A program made the position numbers and the translations under genes. The notes under the pieces were generated by a model. That model was not told the DNA's origin. It saw nothing but the letters and a program-made list of their open reading frames with translations, and searched no databases. From Pectobacterium atrosepticum (GTDB lineage: Bacteria > Pseudomonadota > Gammaproteobacteria > Enterobacterales > Enterobacteriaceae), in assembly GCA_019056595.1 (NCBI GenBank), contig CP036163.1:4774001-4838000 (forward strand): DNA of 64,000 nt, given 5' to 3'. Shown piece after piece: positions 8,786-18,901 of the stretch (position 1 is its first letter; each line of letters begins with the position of its first letter).

Positions 8786-10798
8786 ATGAGTAAAGCATTC
8801 ACACTGAATTCCGACTTTAAACCGGCAGGCGATCAGCCTGAGGCCATTCGTCGTTTAAAGGAAGGTCTGGAGGACGGGTTGGCGCACCAAACGCTGCTCG
8901 GGGTAACAGGCTCAGGTAAGACGTTCACGATAGCCAACGTGATTGCCGATCTCAATCGGCCGACGATGATGCTGGCACCGAATAAAACGCTGGCAGCTCA
9001 ACTGTACGGCGAAATGAAAGAATTCTTCCCCGAGAATGCCGTGGAGTACTTCGTCTCGTACTACGACTATTATCAGCCTGAGGCCTACGTTCCGAGCTCG
9101 GATACCTTTATCGAGAAAGACGCGTCTGTTAACGAACATATCGAGCAGATGCGTCTTTCCGCGACAAAAGCGCTGCTGGAGCGGCGTGATGTGATCGTCG
9201 TGGCTTCGGTGTCCGCTATCTATGGTCTGGGCGATCCCGATCTCTATCTGAAAATGATGCTGCACCTGACGCAGGGGATGCTGATCGACCAGCGTGCCAT
9301 TTTACGTCGTTTGGCTGAATTGCAATATGCCCGCAACGATCAGGCATTTCAGCGCGGTACGTTTCGCGTGCGGGGCGAGGTGATCGATATCTTCCCTGCG
9401 GAGTCTGACGAAATCGCACTGCGCGTTGAATTGTTCGATGAAGAAGTGGAACGCCTGTCGCTGTTTGACCCGCTGACGGGGCATGTCCTCCAAACGGTGC
9501 CGCGCTATACCATCTACCCGAAAACGCACTATGTGACGCCGCGTGAGCGTATTTTGCAGGCGATGGAAGACATCAAAGTTGAATTGGCCGATCGCAAGAA
9601 GGTACTACTGGCGAACGATAAGCTGGTGGAGGAGCAGCGACTGAGCCAGCGCACGCAGTTTGATCTGGAGATGATGAACGAACTGGGGTACTGCTCCGGC
9701 ATCGAAAACTACTCACGCTATCTCTCTGGACGTGGCCCCGGTGAACCGCCACCGACACTGTTTGACTATCTTCCTGCTGATGGGCTACTGGTCATTGATG
9801 AATCTCACGTCACTGTGCCCCAGATCGGCGGTATGTATCGCGGCGACCGTGCGCGTAAAGAGACGCTGGTCGAATACGGTTTCCGGCTGCCTTCCGCGCT
9901 GGATAACCGGCCGATGAAATTTGAAGAATTTGAAGCGCTGGCCCCGCAGACGATCTATGTGTCTGCGACGCCGAGTCACTATGAACTGGAAAAATCGGGC
10001 GGTGACGTTATCGATCAGGTGGTCCGTCCCACTGGATTGCTCGATCCGATCATTGAAGTACGGCCTGTCGGGACACAAGTGGATGACCTGCTTTCCGAGA
10101 TTCGCCTGCGTGCAGCGATTAACGAACGTGTGCTGGTGACGACGTTGACCAAGCGGATGGCGGAAGATCTGACGGAATATCTGCAAGAACACGGCGAGCG
10201 GGTACGTTATCTGCACTCGGATATTGATACCGTCGAGCGTGTGGAAATCATCCGTGATTTGCGCCTGGGTGAATTTGACGTGCTGGTGGGCATCAACTTG
10301 CTGCGTGAAGGGCTGGATATGCCTGAAGTGTCGCTGGTGGCGATTCTGGATGCCGACAAAGAGGGCTTTTTGCGATCCGAACGTTCCCTAATCCAGACGA
10401 TTGGCCGCGCGGCGCGTAACCTGCGCGGCAAGGCCATTCTTTACGGCGACAGGATTACGGCGTCGATGGCGAAAGCGATTAGCGAAACGGAACGCCGCCG
10501 CGAGAAGCAGGAAGCCTACAACACTGAACACGGGATTGTGCCGCAGGGGATCAATAAGAAGATTTCCGATATTTTGCAACTCGGACAGTCTGCGAACAAA
10601 GGCAAAGGGCGAGGTAATCGTAAAGCGGCAGAACCGGCAGCGCGTTATGAACTTATGACGCCGAAGGCGCTGGAACTGAAAATTCGCGAGTTGGAAAGTA
10701 AGATGCTGACACATGCGCAGAACCTTGAATTTGAAGAGGCGGCTTCCCTGCGCGATGAGGTACAGGTATTACGCGCGCAATTTATCGCGATATCGTAG
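8786..10798 (+). CDS. uvrB: Excinuclease ABC subunit B
   Basis: 670 residues, close to the E. coli length of 673. The helicase-like damage-verification subunit of nucleotide excision repair; it accepts DNA from UvrA and recruits UvrC. Walker A GVTGSGKT is near residue 39, the beta-hairpin region [10 protein letters not shown] near residue 92, the DESHV box near 338, and QTIGRAARN (motif VI) near 535. The C-terminal UVR domain with [13 protein letters not shown] contacts UvrC. A LexA box lies upstream. Confidence 0.98.
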   Translation: MSKAFTLNSDFKPAGDQPEAIRRLKEGLEDGLAHQTLLGVTGSGKTFTIANVIADLNRPTMMLAPNKTLAAQLYGEMKEFFPENAVEYFVSYYDYYQPEAYVPSSDTFIEKDASVNEHIEQMRLSATKALLERRDVIVVASVSAIYGLGDPDLYLKMMLHLTQGMLIDQRAILRRLAELQYARNDQAFQRGTFRVRGEVIDIFPAESDEIALRVELFDEEVERLSLFDPLTGHVLQTVPRYTIYPKTHYVTPRERILQAMEDIKVELADRKKVLLANDKLVEEQRLSQRTQFDLEMMNELGYCSGIENYSRYLSGRGPGEPPPTLFDYLPADGLLVIDESHVTVPQIGGMYRGDRARKETLVEYGFRLPSALDNRPMKFEEFEALAPQTIYVSATPSHYELEKSGGDVIDQVVRPTGLLDPIIEVRPVGTQVDDLLSEIRLRAAINERVLVTTLTKRMAEDLTEYLQEHGERVRYLHSDIDTVERVEIIRDLRLGEFDVLVGINLLREGLDMPEVSLVAILDADKEGFLRSERSLIQTIGRAARNLRGKAILYGDRITASMAKAISETERRREKQEAYNTEHGIVPQGINKKISDILQLGQSANKGKGRGNRKAAEPAARYELMTPKALELKIRELESKMLTHAQNLEFEEAASLRDEVQVLRAQFIAIS

Positions 10799-10857
10799 TT
10801 ATCGCAGAATTGTAGTTATCGCGGCATCATAGCGATGCGGCACTCTGATAAGGAATC

Positions 10858-11292
10858 ATGATGACCCCTTCTATACCGGGCGTGGATGTGCTGTTTGTCG
10901 CGGGCTTTGGCCCTATCGTGACATCACTTCCTGCCAGCTATGCACTTTATGTGGATACGTTGAAGTTACCGCTAAAACCTGTTGCGGAAGGGAGCGACTA
11001 TCTGGTGAGCGATGTGATGGATGGCGTGAAGCATTTTGCCTTGTGGCCACTGTCACACGCCAGTGAATCCTGTTTTGGGCAGGGAAATTGGCCTGCGGAT
11101 CTTCCTGAACCGCAAAGCTGGCTGGAGTTTGAAGTGGCTGATATGGCGGAAGCGACAGAGGCGCTGAAAGTACAGGGTTATGCGCTGCTGGTCGAAAATC
11201 GTCTTGAACCTTGGGGCCAGCAAGTAACGCGTTTCCTGAGCCCCGAAGGGATTCTGATTGGCGTGACTTATACGCCGTGGCTGCGGGATTAA
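10858..11292 (+). CDS. VOC-family (glyoxalase/bleomycin-resistance-like) protein
   Basis: 144 residues; the ATG at 10858 is followed directly by a second ATG that could equally be used. The pattern of one betaalphabetabetabeta unit ([16 protein letters not shown]) and a second ([21 protein letters not shown], then [13 protein letters not shown]) fits the vicinal oxygen chelate fold. Such proteins range from glyoxalases to dioxygenases and drug-binding proteins; the substrate cannot be told. It converges on ybhK, with their stop codons overlapping by four bases. In E. coli uvrB and ybhK have no such gene between them. Confidence 0.7.
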   Translation: MMTPSIPGVDVLFVAGFGPIVTSLPASYALYVDTLKLPLKPVAEGSDYLVSDVMDGVKHFALWPLSHASESCFGQGNWPADLPEPQSWLEFEVADMAEATEALKVQGYALLVENRLEPWGQQVTRFLSPEGILIGVTYTPWLRD

Positions 11293-12200
11293 GAACCTAG
11301 TAGCTGTAGTGCACGATCGATAGCCTGACGCAGTAACTGACGGTCGTGGTGATGTGGCTCATCCTCCGCGGCCAGCGGCTGCTGTACGACCAGACGGTTA
11401 CCGATCTGGCTGACATCAACTTTTGGGCCGACGATTGCTGCATCAATAACCGGTTTCCCCACTTTGCGTTCAATCCAGAACAATTTTTCTGCCAGCGTCA
11501 GGCGGGCTGCTGGGTTGCTTTGTTCATTGCCCAGATTGCCGATGTACACCATGGGAGCGGGCGTGCGGCGGAGCGCCTGTGTCAGGTCTTCCAGCAGCAG
11601 CAACGGCATCAGGCTGGTCAGGAAACTGCCGGGGCCAATCAAAATCAGATCGGCTTTAGCGATGGCATCGATGGCCTCACGTGTTGCCGGTACGGTTGGA
11701 TACAGCATCAAATCTTGCGGTAGAGCCGCCAACTGATCGATCTCGACTTCGCCATAAACGGGGTTACCCTGCTCATCAATCGCCATTAAATCGACAGGAT
11801 GCTCGGACATCGGAATTAAAAAGGCGTCCACTTTGAGCAAATTGCGAATCAGATTGATGGCTTCCAGCGGGCGCACGCTCAGGTGATCGAGCGCTTTTAG
11901 CATCAGGTTACCCAGATTATGCCCGGCAAGCTCGCCGTTACCGTTAAACCGGTATTCAAACATCGCAGAGGCTACGCTGGGTGTGGTGATCAGTTGGTTC
12001 AGACAGTTGCGCGTATCGCCCCAGGCAAGGCCACCTTCGGAGCGGCGGATGCGGCCGGTAGAACCGCCGTTATCCGTGGTCGTGACAATGCCGGTTAGCC
12101 GTGAACCCAAGGAAGATAGCGAAGACATGACACGACCTAAACCGTGTCCGCCTCCTAACGCGACAACCCTGTCGAGGTCGGCCAACGTGCGATTGCGCAT
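11289..12200 (-). CDS. ybhK: YvcK/CofD-family gluconeogenesis factor YbhK
   Basis: 303 residues from the ATG at 12198-12200, whose product begins [20 protein letters not shown] exactly like E. coli YbhK. The upstream in-frame extension to 12299 runs into a repeat and is rejected. The GGGHGLGR loop and TDNGGSTGR are nucleotide/sugar-binding elements of the CofD-like fold. B. subtilis YvcK binds UDP-sugars and is needed for growth on gluconeogenic carbon and for cell shape; the enterobacterial role is less clear. Conserved position between uvrB and moaA. Confidence 0.9.
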   Translation of the reverse strand: MRNRTLADLDRVVALGGGHGLGRVMSSLSSLGSRLTGIVTTTDNGGSTGRIRRSEGGLAWGDTRNCLNQLITTPSVASAMFEYRFNGNGELAGHNLGNLMLKALDHLSVRPLEAINLIRNLLKVDAFLIPMSEHPVDLMAIDEQGNPVYGEVEIDQLAALPQDLMLYPTVPATREAIDAIAKADLILIGPGSFLTSLMPLLLLEDLTQALRRTPAPMVYIGNLGNEQSNPAARLTLAEKLFWIERKVGKPVIDAAIVGPKVDVSQIGNRLVVQQPLAAEDEPHHHDRQLLRQAIDRALQLLGS

Positions 12201-12241
12201 AGAGAACCTTATGAATAAGCCAGAGGAATATGAATAGCGTG

Positions 12242-12368
<127 letters not shown>

Positions 12369-12621
12369 ACAATCGCCGCTAAGGTAGCTGATTTCACCTT
12401 AAAACGCGAAAAATCCTCACACTGGCATGACCTGAGACAATTTCTGCCGCACATTTTCCCGTATGCTGTGCAGTATAAGATATTGAAAATTCGCTATATA
12501 TTATCTTATATATCGATTTTGAGAGTGGTTAGCGGTGCTTTTTCGCAGTAAACTGCTCAATGAAATCACGGTTCTTTACTGGTTATCCTGCCGTTGTCTG
12601 ACGGATACCCGATGAGAATCA

Positions 12622-12732
12622 AACTCCTAGCCTTGGTGCCTAAGTGATGCGCTTATTGCGCGTGATACGGCGCCTTGGCCGTGGCCTTCGCGGTCACCAG
12701 GGTGCGAGGTAGAAATGCCTGCATCTCCCGTA
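12622..12732 (+). ncRNA. Molybdenum-cofactor riboswitch (Moco RNA motif)
   Basis: Starts with ACTCCTAGCC and ends with AATGCCTGCATCTCCCG, the conserved 5' and 3' blocks of the Moco RNA motif found before moaA in enterobacteria. Internal G/C-rich arms, such as GGTCACCAGG and GGCCGTGGCC, provide the variable stems. It ends 15 bases before the moaA ATG, so binding of Moco should block the moaA ribosome site. This fits feedback repression of the moa operon. Confidence 0.85.
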
Positions 12733-12747
12733 TTTGGAAAGGTGTTT

Positions 12748-13737
12748 ATGGTGAGTCAACTGACTGATGCGTTTGCGCGCAAGTTTTACTATTTGCGTCT
12801 GTCTATCACAGACGTCTGCAATTTTCGCTGTACCTACTGCCTGCCGGATGGTTATCAAGCCAATGGCACCAATCCACATCGCTTTTTATCACTCGATGAG
12901 ATTCGTCGCGTCAGCCGCGCTTTTGCTGAATTGGGGACGGAAAAAGTCCGTCTTACCGGCGGCGAACCGTCTCTGCGTCGTGACTTCGTCGATATCATTG
13001 CTGCGATCCGTGAAAACCCAGCTATTCGTACGCTGGCGGTCACCACCAACGGTTACCGTCTGGCACGTGACGTGGCTCAATGGCGTGATGCCGGACTAAC
13101 AGCACTGAATGTTAGCGTCGACAGCCTTGATGCTCGCCAGTTTCATGCGATTACCGGACAGGATAAATTCCGCCAAGTGATGGACGGTATCGATGCGGCA
13201 TTTGACTGCGGTTTTGCCAAGGTTAAGGTCAACACCGTGCTGATGCGTGATGTGAACGCAGGCAGCCTGCAAACCTTTCTCGACTGGATTAAACACCGAC
13301 CGATTCAACTCCGCTTTATTGAACTGATGGAAACGGGAGAGGGGGGCGAGCTGTTCCGCCGTCACCACGTTTCCGGCGAGGTGATTCGCCAGCAGCTATT
13401 GCAGCAAGGGTGGCAACAGCAGCAACGTGCACGCAGCGACGGCCCTGCTCAGGTATTCTGCCATCCAGACTACGAGGGCGAAATCGGGCTGATCATGCCG
13501 TATGAGAAAGATTTTTGCCTGAGCTGTAACCGTCTTCGTGTGTCTGCTATCGGTAACCTGCATCTGTGTCTCTTTGGCGAGCAGGGCATTCCACTGCGCG
13601 ATTTGCTGGCTGACGATCGTCATCTCAATGATTTGAAAATGCGTATCTCGGGCGGGTTGTCGACGAAGAAGCAGACGCACTTCCTGCATGAAGGCAATAG
13701 CGGCATAACGCAAAATCTGTCATTTATCGGCGGTTAA
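12748..13737 (+). CDS. moaA: GTP 3',8-cyclase MoaA
   Basis: 329 residues from the ATG at 12748, the same length and opening ([17 protein letters not shown]) as E. coli MoaA; an in-frame ATG 33 bases upstream lies in the riboswitch and is rejected. A radical SAM enzyme converting GTP to the 3',8-cyclised intermediate of molybdopterin. CNFRCTYC binds the first 4Fe-4S cluster, the C-terminal CLSCNRLR and a following Cys bind the second, and the protein ends in the essential GG. GGAAAGG precedes the start. Confidence 0.97.
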   Translation: MVSQLTDAFARKFYYLRLSITDVCNFRCTYCLPDGYQANGTNPHRFLSLDEIRRVSRAFAELGTEKVRLTGGEPSLRRDFVDIIAAIRENPAIRTLAVTTNGYRLARDVAQWRDAGLTALNVSVDSLDARQFHAITGQDKFRQVMDGIDAAFDCGFAKVKVNTVLMRDVNAGSLQTFLDWIKHRPIQLRFIELMETGEGGELFRRHHVSGEVIRQQLLQQGWQQQQRARSDGPAQVFCHPDYEGEIGLIMPYEKDFCLSCNRLRVSAIGNLHLCLFGEQGIPLRDLLADDRHLNDLKMRISGGLSTKKQTHFLHEGNSGITQNLSFIGG

Positions 13738-13771
13738 TCCGCGATATCACTGATTCTTAAAGGAACCTGAC

Positions 13772-14290
13772 ATGAGCAAAGTCAGCAGCGAATTCGTTTC
13801 TCTCAATCTAGCAGTACTGACCGTTTCCGAACGCCGTACTGCGGAAGACGATACCTCCGGCGACTATCTGCGCGAAGCGGCACAGTCCGCAGGGCATCGT
13901 ATTGTCGCCAGCGCTATCGTGAAAGAGAACCTGTACCAGATTCGGGCACAGATCTCGGCGTGGATTGCCAGCGATGAAGTACAGGGTATTTTGATTAACG
14001 GTGGCACGGGCTTTACGGCAGGGGATGTGGTGCCGGAAGCCATTGGCGTCTTGTTCGATCGGGAAATTGAAGGCTTCGGCGAACTGTTTCGCATGGTGTC
14101 ATATGAAGATATTGGCACAGCGACGCTGCAATCCCGTGCGCTTGCCGGTCTGGCTAATCAGACGGTGATTTTCGCCATGCCGGGTTCGACGCGCGCTTGT
14201 CGAACGGCGTGGGAACGTATCATTCAGGAACAGCTGGATGCGCGTCAGAAACCGTGCAATTTTTACCCGCACTTAAAGAAATCCTCTTAA
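13772..14290 (+). CDS. moaB: Molybdopterin biosynthesis protein MoaB
   Basis: 172 residues. A member of the MoaB/Mog family that binds molybdopterin and is related to the adenylyltransferase Mog. Recognisable pieces are LTVSERRTAEDDTSGDYL, INGGTGFTAGDVVPEA (the GGTG loop) and AMPGSTRACRTAWE. In E. coli MoaB is dispensable, Mog doing the adenylylation. Second gene of the moa operon, preceded by AAAGGAACC. Confidence 0.96.
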   Translation: MSKVSSEFVSLNLAVLTVSERRTAEDDTSGDYLREAAQSAGHRIVASAIVKENLYQIRAQISAWIASDEVQGILINGGTGFTAGDVVPEAIGVLFDREIEGFGELFRMVSYEDIGTATLQSRALAGLANQTVIFAMPGSTRACRTAWERIIQEQLDARQKPCNFYPHLKKSS

Positions 14291-14308
14291 CGATAAGCCT
14301 TATTCACT

Positions 14309-14803
14309 ATGTCATCATCTAAGCCACAATTGACCCACATAAACGCCGCTGGCGAAGCCGCAATGGTGGATGTTTCTGCCAAAGCGGAGACCGTGCGTGA
14401 AGCCCGCGCGGAAGCCTTCGTTGAAATGGCCCCGCAGACGCTGGCCATGATTATTGCCGGTAGCCACCATAAAGGCGATGTGTTCGCCACCGCGCGTATC
14501 GCCGGAATTCAGGCTGCGAAACGTACTTGGGAACTGATTCCGCTCTGTCATCCGCTATTACTGAGCAAAGTCGCTGTCGAGCTGGAAGCGCAGCCGGAGC
14601 ACAATCGGGTTCGTATCGAATCCGTTTGTCGACTGACGGGGAAAACGGGCGTGGAGATGGAAGCGCTGACGGCGGCTTCCGTTGCCGCGCTGACCATCTA
14701 TGACATGTGCAAGGCCGTGCAGAAAGATATGGTGATTGGCCCGGTGCGCCTGTTGGCGAAGAGCGGCGGAAAATCTGGGGGTTTTACGGCGGAGGGATCA
14801 TGA
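14309..14803 (+). CDS. moaC: Cyclic pyranopterin monophosphate synthase MoaC
   Basis: 164 residues. Converts the MoaA product to cyclic pyranopterin monophosphate. Signature regions are [43 protein letters not shown] and the late [14 protein letters not shown] with the catalytic Lys and Glu surroundings. The stop overlaps the moaD start (ATGA at 14800-14803). Confidence 0.97.
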   Translation: MSSSKPQLTHINAAGEAAMVDVSAKAETVREARAEAFVEMAPQTLAMIIAGSHHKGDVFATARIAGIQAAKRTWELIPLCHPLLLSKVAVELEAQPEHNRVRIESVCRLTGKTGVEMEALTAASVAALTIYDMCKAVQKDMVIGPVRLLAKSGGKSGGFTAEGS

Positions 14804-15045
14804 TTAAGATTCTGTTTTTTGCGCAGGTGCGTGAATTGATCGAAACAGACAGCCTGTCGCTGCCCGCTGATTATGCCACCGTAGAGGAGGTTCGACAGGC
14901 GTTGTGCCAACGTGGTGCTCGTTGGGAATTAGCATTGGAAGCCGGCAAATTGTTGGCAGCAGTAAATCAGTCGCTGGTTGAGTTGACGCACCCGCTACAG
15001 GACGGTGATGAAGTCGCCTTTTTCCCACCGGTAACGGGAGGTTGA
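14800..15045 (+). CDS. moaD: Molybdopterin synthase sulfur carrier subunit
   Basis: 81 residues, the standard size. A ubiquitin-fold sulfur carrier whose C-terminal VTGG is thiocarboxylated by MoeB and gives sulfur to cyclic pyranopterin monophosphate. The in-frame upstream extension to 14707 is inside moaC and is rejected; GGAGGGATC precedes the chosen ATG. Partner of MoaE, encoded immediately downstream. Confidence 0.96.
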   Translation: MIKILFFAQVRELIETDSLSLPADYATVEEVRQALCQRGARWELALEAGKLLAAVNQSLVELTHPLQDGDEVAFFPPVTGG

Positions 15046-15047
15046 TC

Positions 15048-15500
15048 GTGGCAGAAACGCGTATTCAGGTCGGCGAAGAGAACTTCAACGTAGGTGATGA
15101 GTATCAGTGGCTGGCACAGTGTGATGAAGACGGCGCAGTCGTGACGTTCACGGGTAAGGTGCGTAATCACAATTTGGCGAAAGACGTCAGCGCACTCACG
15201 TTGGAACATTATCCCGGCATGACGGAAAAAGCGCTGGCAGAGATTGTCGAGCTGGCACGCGAACGTTGGGAACTGCCGCGTGTGAGCGTGATTCATCGGG
15301 TAGGCGCACTCTATCCGGGCGATGAAATTGTGTTTGTTGGCGTCAGTGCCGCCCACCGCAGCGCGGCATTTGATGCCGCCCAATTCATCATGGATTACCT
15401 GAAAACCCGCGCGCCATTCTGGAAGCGAGAAGCCACGCCGGAAGGTGAGCATTGGATTGAATCGCGAGACAGTGATAAACAGGCCGCGCAGCGCTGGTAG
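15048..15500 (+). CDS. moaE: Molybdopterin synthase catalytic subunit
   Basis: 150 residues from a GTG at 15048, giving an AETRIQVG start like E. coli MoaE, also 150 residues. A TTG six bases upstream is less likely. Forms the heterotetramer with MoaD that makes the dithiolene of molybdopterin. Conserved pieces are GAVVTFTGKVRNHN, LEHYPGMTEK, HRVGALYPGDEIV, and MDYLKTRAPFWKRE with catalytic Lys and Arg residues. Last gene of the moa operon. Confidence 0.96.
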   Translation: MAETRIQVGEENFNVGDEYQWLAQCDEDGAVVTFTGKVRNHNLAKDVSALTLEHYPGMTEKALAEIVELARERWELPRVSVIHRVGALYPGDEIVFVGVSAAHRSAAFDAAQFIMDYLKTRAPFWKREATPEGEHWIESRDSDKQAAQRW

Positions 15501-15612
15501 TTGATTTCTGTGTTAGGATAAAAGGATGGCGGGGAGAGAATATTCAGTCTCGATCCCCCAATCAGGCGGTTCGCGCCGCGTTAATCAGATAACTTTATGC
15601 AAAGGTAACATC

Positions 15613-16320
15613 ATGGACAGATATCCACGCTCTGGTTCAATCGTTGAGCGCTCGCAGTCTGGTCTACAGGCCTATATGGCACAGGTTTATGGCTGGATGA
15701 CTTGTGGCCTGCTGCTGACGGCATTCGTCTCCTGGTATGCGGCGAATACGCCCGCCGTACTGAATTTTGTTTTCTCCAGCCAGATCACTTTCTTTGGACT
15801 GATCATTGCCCAACTGGGGCTGGTATTTGTCATTTCCGGCATGGTACAGCGCCTGAGCGGCACGGTTGCCACGTCGTTGTTTATGCTTTATTCCGCGTTG
15901 ACGGGGCTGACGCTCTCCAGCATTTTCATCATGTACTCTGGTGAGTCCATCGCTAGCACCTTTGTGATTACGGCAGGGATGTTCGGGGCGATGAGCCTGT
16001 ACGGCTACACCACGAAGCGTGATTTAAGCGGCTTCGGCAGCATGTTGTTTATGGCGCTGATCGGGATTGTTCTGGCTTCGCTGGTGAACCTGTGGCTGAA
16101 AAGCGAAGCGCTGATGTGGGCAGTAACCTATATCGGTGTGGTGGTGTTTGTCGGTCTCACCGCGTATGACACCCAGAAACTGAAAAATATCGGCGAGCAG
16201 TTGTCTGTTGATGACAAAGATAGCTTCCGCAAATACTCCATCGTCGGCGCGTTGACGCTGTACCTCGACTTCATCAACCTGTTCCTGATGCTGCTGCGTA
16301 TTTTCGGTAATCGTCGTTAA
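15613..16320 (+). CDS. ybhL: Bax1-inhibitor-1 family membrane protein YbhL
   Basis: 235 residues from the ATG at 15613 (MDRYPRSGSIVERSQSG), matching E. coli YbhL length; the upstream extension to 15526 is rejected. Seven hydrophobic segments and a charged C-terminal tail fit the BI-1/TMBIM family, pH-sensitive calcium-leak proteins in their best studied member. YDTQKLKN, with the conserved di-aspartyl-type region, is visible. It follows moaE as in E. coli but with a 112-base gap, so a separate promoter is likely. Confidence 0.9.
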   Translation: MDRYPRSGSIVERSQSGLQAYMAQVYGWMTCGLLLTAFVSWYAANTPAVLNFVFSSQITFFGLIIAQLGLVFVISGMVQRLSGTVATSLFMLYSALTGLTLSSIFIMYSGESIASTFVITAGMFGAMSLYGYTTKRDLSGFGSMLFMALIGIVLASLVNLWLKSEALMWAVTYIGVVVFVGLTAYDTQKLKNIGEQLSVDDKDSFRKYSIVGALTLYLDFINLFLMLLRIFGNRR

Positions 16321-16332
16321 TTTTACGCTCCT

Positions 16333-16358
16333 ATCTGGCGCGATTCCTCGCGCCAGAT
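16333..16358 (+). terminator. Hairpin after ybhL
   Basis: ATCTGGCGCGA (16333-16343) pairs perfectly with TCGCGCCAGAT (16348-16358) around TTCC. It starts 13 bases past the ybhL stop. No T run follows, so it may be a 3' stabilising hairpin or an inefficient terminator. Confidence 0.55.
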
Positions 16359-16524
16359 AACGCCTTCCCGTATTTCCCCTCCTTATTAATTACGCGATAT
16401 TCCGTCGAAAAATAGCGTAAGCCGCTGAACCCGTGGTCAGCATGATGATGAGCAGTGGCCATAAACTGCCCCAGATAATGCTGAAGTCCTTGTTTATCAG
16501 CGGTAGCTATTGTAATTAATTTCA

Positions 16525-16578
16525 TTGAATGATAATAATTGCCATTAGCAATTGCATTTTTACTGGTACTGACATAAT
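16525..16578 (+). promoter_or_regulatory. Fur box and extended -10 promoter upstream of the siderophore receptor
   Basis: 16525-16543 matches the 19-base Fur consensus at 13 positions, including AATGATAAT. Thirty bases later TGACATAAT (TG at 16570-16571, -10 CATAAT at 16573-16578) is an extended -10, with TTGCAT (16552-16557) as a weak -35 at 15 bases. Start of transcription would be near 16585. Iron repression of the downstream receptor and importer is the likely purpose. Confidence 0.5.
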
Positions 16579-16584
16579 GGCCTG

Positions 16585-16691
16585 CCAGCATTGACGTTGT
16601 GCCATAGGGTGTAAACCCTGCGTTCAATGCCAGAGCCGATAGTGATCCGCCAAAGTGCTTCGCGTAAGACGAAGCATTTTGGCATTTTTTT
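16585..16691 (+). ncRNA. Candidate iron-responsive small RNA or terminated leader
   Basis: The predicted start at about 16585 and a strong intrinsic terminator ending at 16691 would define a transcript of about 107 bases with no coding capacity seen. It lies between a Fur box and the TonB-dependent receptor gene. The RyhB core sequence is not present. It could be a free small RNA or an attenuated leader of the receptor operon. No expression evidence is available from sequence alone. Confidence 0.35.
16649..16691 (+). terminator. Strong intrinsic terminator before the receptor gene
   Basis: GCCAAA (16649-16654) and TGCTTCG (16656-16662) pair with CGAAGCA (16670-16676) and TTTGGC (16678-16683), with one mismatched base in each arm, followed by A and seven T (16685-16691). 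It faces right, yet lies 78 bases upstream of the receptor start. Confidence 0.8.
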
Positions 16692-16769
16692 GTCTGTGCT
16701 GCGGTGAGTGGTCTGCCACAGGCGATGATTTTTATTCACGGTTGGATATATAACCAAAGGGGAAGGACA

Positions 16770-18884
16770 GTGAACCAGATGCGCACTTTACTTGCATTGA
16801 TGCCATGCGTGCTGATTGCTCCGGCGTATGCACAGGATGATACGACCAAAAAGGGTGATTCGAGCGGTGATGAGATGGTGATTACCGCCTCACGCTCGAA
16901 TATCCAGCAGCAGAAAGCGCCGCAGGTGGTTACGGTGATTACTAAGGAGCAAATCGAGCAGCAGATGCAGGTTACCTCCGACTCATCGCAAATTCTGAGC
17001 AATCTGCTTCCTTCGTTCTCCCCCAGTCGTCAGAAAATGAGCGGCAGCGGCGAAACTTTCCGTGGTCGTGCAGCGTTGGTGATGATCGACGGCATTCCCC
17101 AATCTAACCCGCTGCGCCCCACCGGACGTGAGATGCATACGGTCGACTATTCGATGGTCGAGCGTATTGAAGTGATTCACGGTGCCAACGCCACCAATGG
17201 CATGGGCGCGACAGGTGGGGTGATTAACATCATTACCCGTCGCCCGGAAAACGGTTCGTTTAATCAACATGTCAGTGTGCAGACCACGATTCCGACTGAA
17301 AAGATTCGTGGCGAAACTGCCAGCTATAAAACCACTTATCGGGTGGATGGACGTCAAGACTATCTCGATTATCTGTTCGCGATTGGCTACGAGAATCAGG
17401 GGTTGTATCTGGATGGCAACAATCGTCCCGTTGGCGTGGATAATACGCAGGGCGACACCATGGACTCTCGCGCCTATGACATCATGGCGAAAGTCGGATA
17501 CTGGCTGGATGACTATCAGCGTATTCAACTGAGCGTAAATCGCTACCACATTAAAAACGAAAATAACTACCTTAGCGTGGATGGTATCCGCGATCAGGGC
17601 ATCCCTACGACGTCAGTGCGCGGCACACCGCCGGGCGAAGCGCCAAATAACAGTATTTGGACGACGGGATTAACCTACGAGCACCACGATTTGGCGGGGA
17701 TGAAGCTGTCCGCTCTGGTGTTTAATCAACGCTATGAAGCGCTGTTTGGCGCAACGATTTCAAATACTTTCCAGGATCCGGCGATTGCTCCCCGAGGTAC
17801 GCTTTATGAGCAGTCACGATCCGTCGCCAATAAGTACGGCACCAAGCTTGCGTTGACCAAAGACGACTTGCTGGATGACACGCTGAAGGTCACGGTGGGT
17901 TTCGATACCTTGTATGATAAAGGGAAACAGGATCTCTACCTGACCAAGCGTACCTACGTGCCGGAGATGGAATACACCAACTATTCACCGTTTATTCAGG
18001 GAGAATATCAACTGCTGGATAAGGTAACGCTACACGCGGGCGTACGCCATGAAATCGCTAAGCTACAGGTCGGTGACTATCAAACGCTGGCATCCAATGG
18101 CGGTTATACAGTGGAGGGCGGTAGCCCAAAATTTAATGAGACGCTGTATAACGCCGGTATTGTTTATGCGGCAACAGATTCCCTGAGCCTGTTCGCTAAC
18201 TACTCGGAAGGGTTTGGTATGCCGGATGTGGGCCGTGCGCTACGTTCCATTAACCGTCCGGGTGTTAGCCTGAAAAATTTCGACGGCTTTAAGCCGATTG
18301 TGACGGATAACGTAGAAACGGGATTCAGATTTAAACGTGATAAGTTTGACTTCGAAGCCAGTTATTTTGAGTCCAAATCGAAACTGGGTGAGCGTGTTAG
18401 AGAGAGCGGTGGCGTATTTTTGTCCGATCGTCAGCGTACGCAGATCCGAGGGGTAGAGGTGACTACAGGCTACCAAATTAACGAGCAGCATAAAATTAAT
18501 GCCTCTTACGCCCACAGTGAAGGGAAGTATGACAATAACGGCGATGGCAAGGTGGATAAAAAATTCAACGGTCTGAATATTGCTCCGGATCGTCTTATCA
18601 CTAGCTGGTCGGCGAACTGGAATGATAACTGGAGCTCATTCGTACAGGCGAATTATGCCTTTGGCCGCAGTTTTGACGATGCGGGTATGGCCTTTGATGG
18701 CTACCTGTTGATGGATGCTGCCGTGGGTTACAAGCTGCCATATGGTCGTCTCAATGTCGCGGTGGCTAACCTGCTGGATAAGCAGTACATCACCTACTAT
18801 TCGCAGGCTGCCCTTGTTAACGATACGCGCTATTTCTCTGGGCGTGGTCGCACGATGACATTGGGTTATTCGATTGATTTCTAA
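16770..18884 (+). CDS. TonB-dependent siderophore receptor
   Basis: 704 residues from a GTG at 16770 preceded by AAAGGGGA; an ATG at 16779 is an alternative. A signal peptide (cut after AYA) is followed by a TonB box, DEMVITASR, a plug domain with MIDGIPQ and GGVINIITRRP, and a 22-strand barrel ending in Phe (GYSIDF). No N-terminal signalling domain and no FecIR-like regulators are nearby, so control is likely by Fur only. It is followed by a complete FecBCDE-type importer. The siderophore is unknown; no synthesis genes are in the window, so a foreign siderophore is plausible. Confidence 0.9.
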   Translation: MNQMRTLLALMPCVLIAPAYAQDDTTKKGDSSGDEMVITASRSNIQQQKAPQVVTVITKEQIEQQMQVTSDSSQILSNLLPSFSPSRQKMSGSGETFRGRAALVMIDGIPQSNPLRPTGREMHTVDYSMVERIEVIHGANATNGMGATGGVINIITRRPENGSFNQHVSVQTTIPTEKIRGETASYKTTYRVDGRQDYLDYLFAIGYENQGLYLDGNNRPVGVDNTQGDTMDSRAYDIMAKVGYWLDDYQRIQLSVNRYHIKNENNYLSVDGIRDQGIPTTSVRGTPPGEAPNNSIWTTGLTYEHHDLAGMKLSALVFNQRYEALFGATISNTFQDPAIAPRGTLYEQSRSVANKYGTKLALTKDDLLDDTLKVTVGFDTLYDKGKQDLYLTKRTYVPEMEYTNYSPFIQGEYQLLDKVTLHAGVRHEIAKLQVGDYQTLASNGGYTVEGGSPKFNETLYNAGIVYAATDSLSLFANYSEGFGMPDVGRALRSINRPGVSLKNFDGFKPIVTDNVETGFRFKRDKFDFEASYFESKSKLGERVRESGGVFLSDRQRTQIRGVEVTTGYQINEQHKINASYAHSEGKYDNNGDGKVDKKFNGLNIAPDRLITSWSANWNDNWSSFVQANYAFGRSFDDAGMAFDGYLLMDAAVGYKLPYGRLNVAVANLLDKQYITYYSQAALVNDTRYFSGRGRTMTLGYSIDF

Positions 18885-18901
18885 AATTACCTTGTTTAAC
18901 C

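Noticed and set aside
8521-8802. 93-codon minus-strand frame upstream of and overlapping uvrB
   Set aside because: It covers the LexA box and the uvrB start, has no recognisable domain, and is best explained as chance in the uvrB regulatory region.
16331-16627. 98-codon minus-strand frame between ybhL and the receptor
   Set aside because: It spans the ybhL hairpin and the Fur box region and has no family resemblance.
16585-16691. RyhB as identity for the candidate RNA
   Set aside because: The conserved RyhB core around CACATTGCTTCC is absent.
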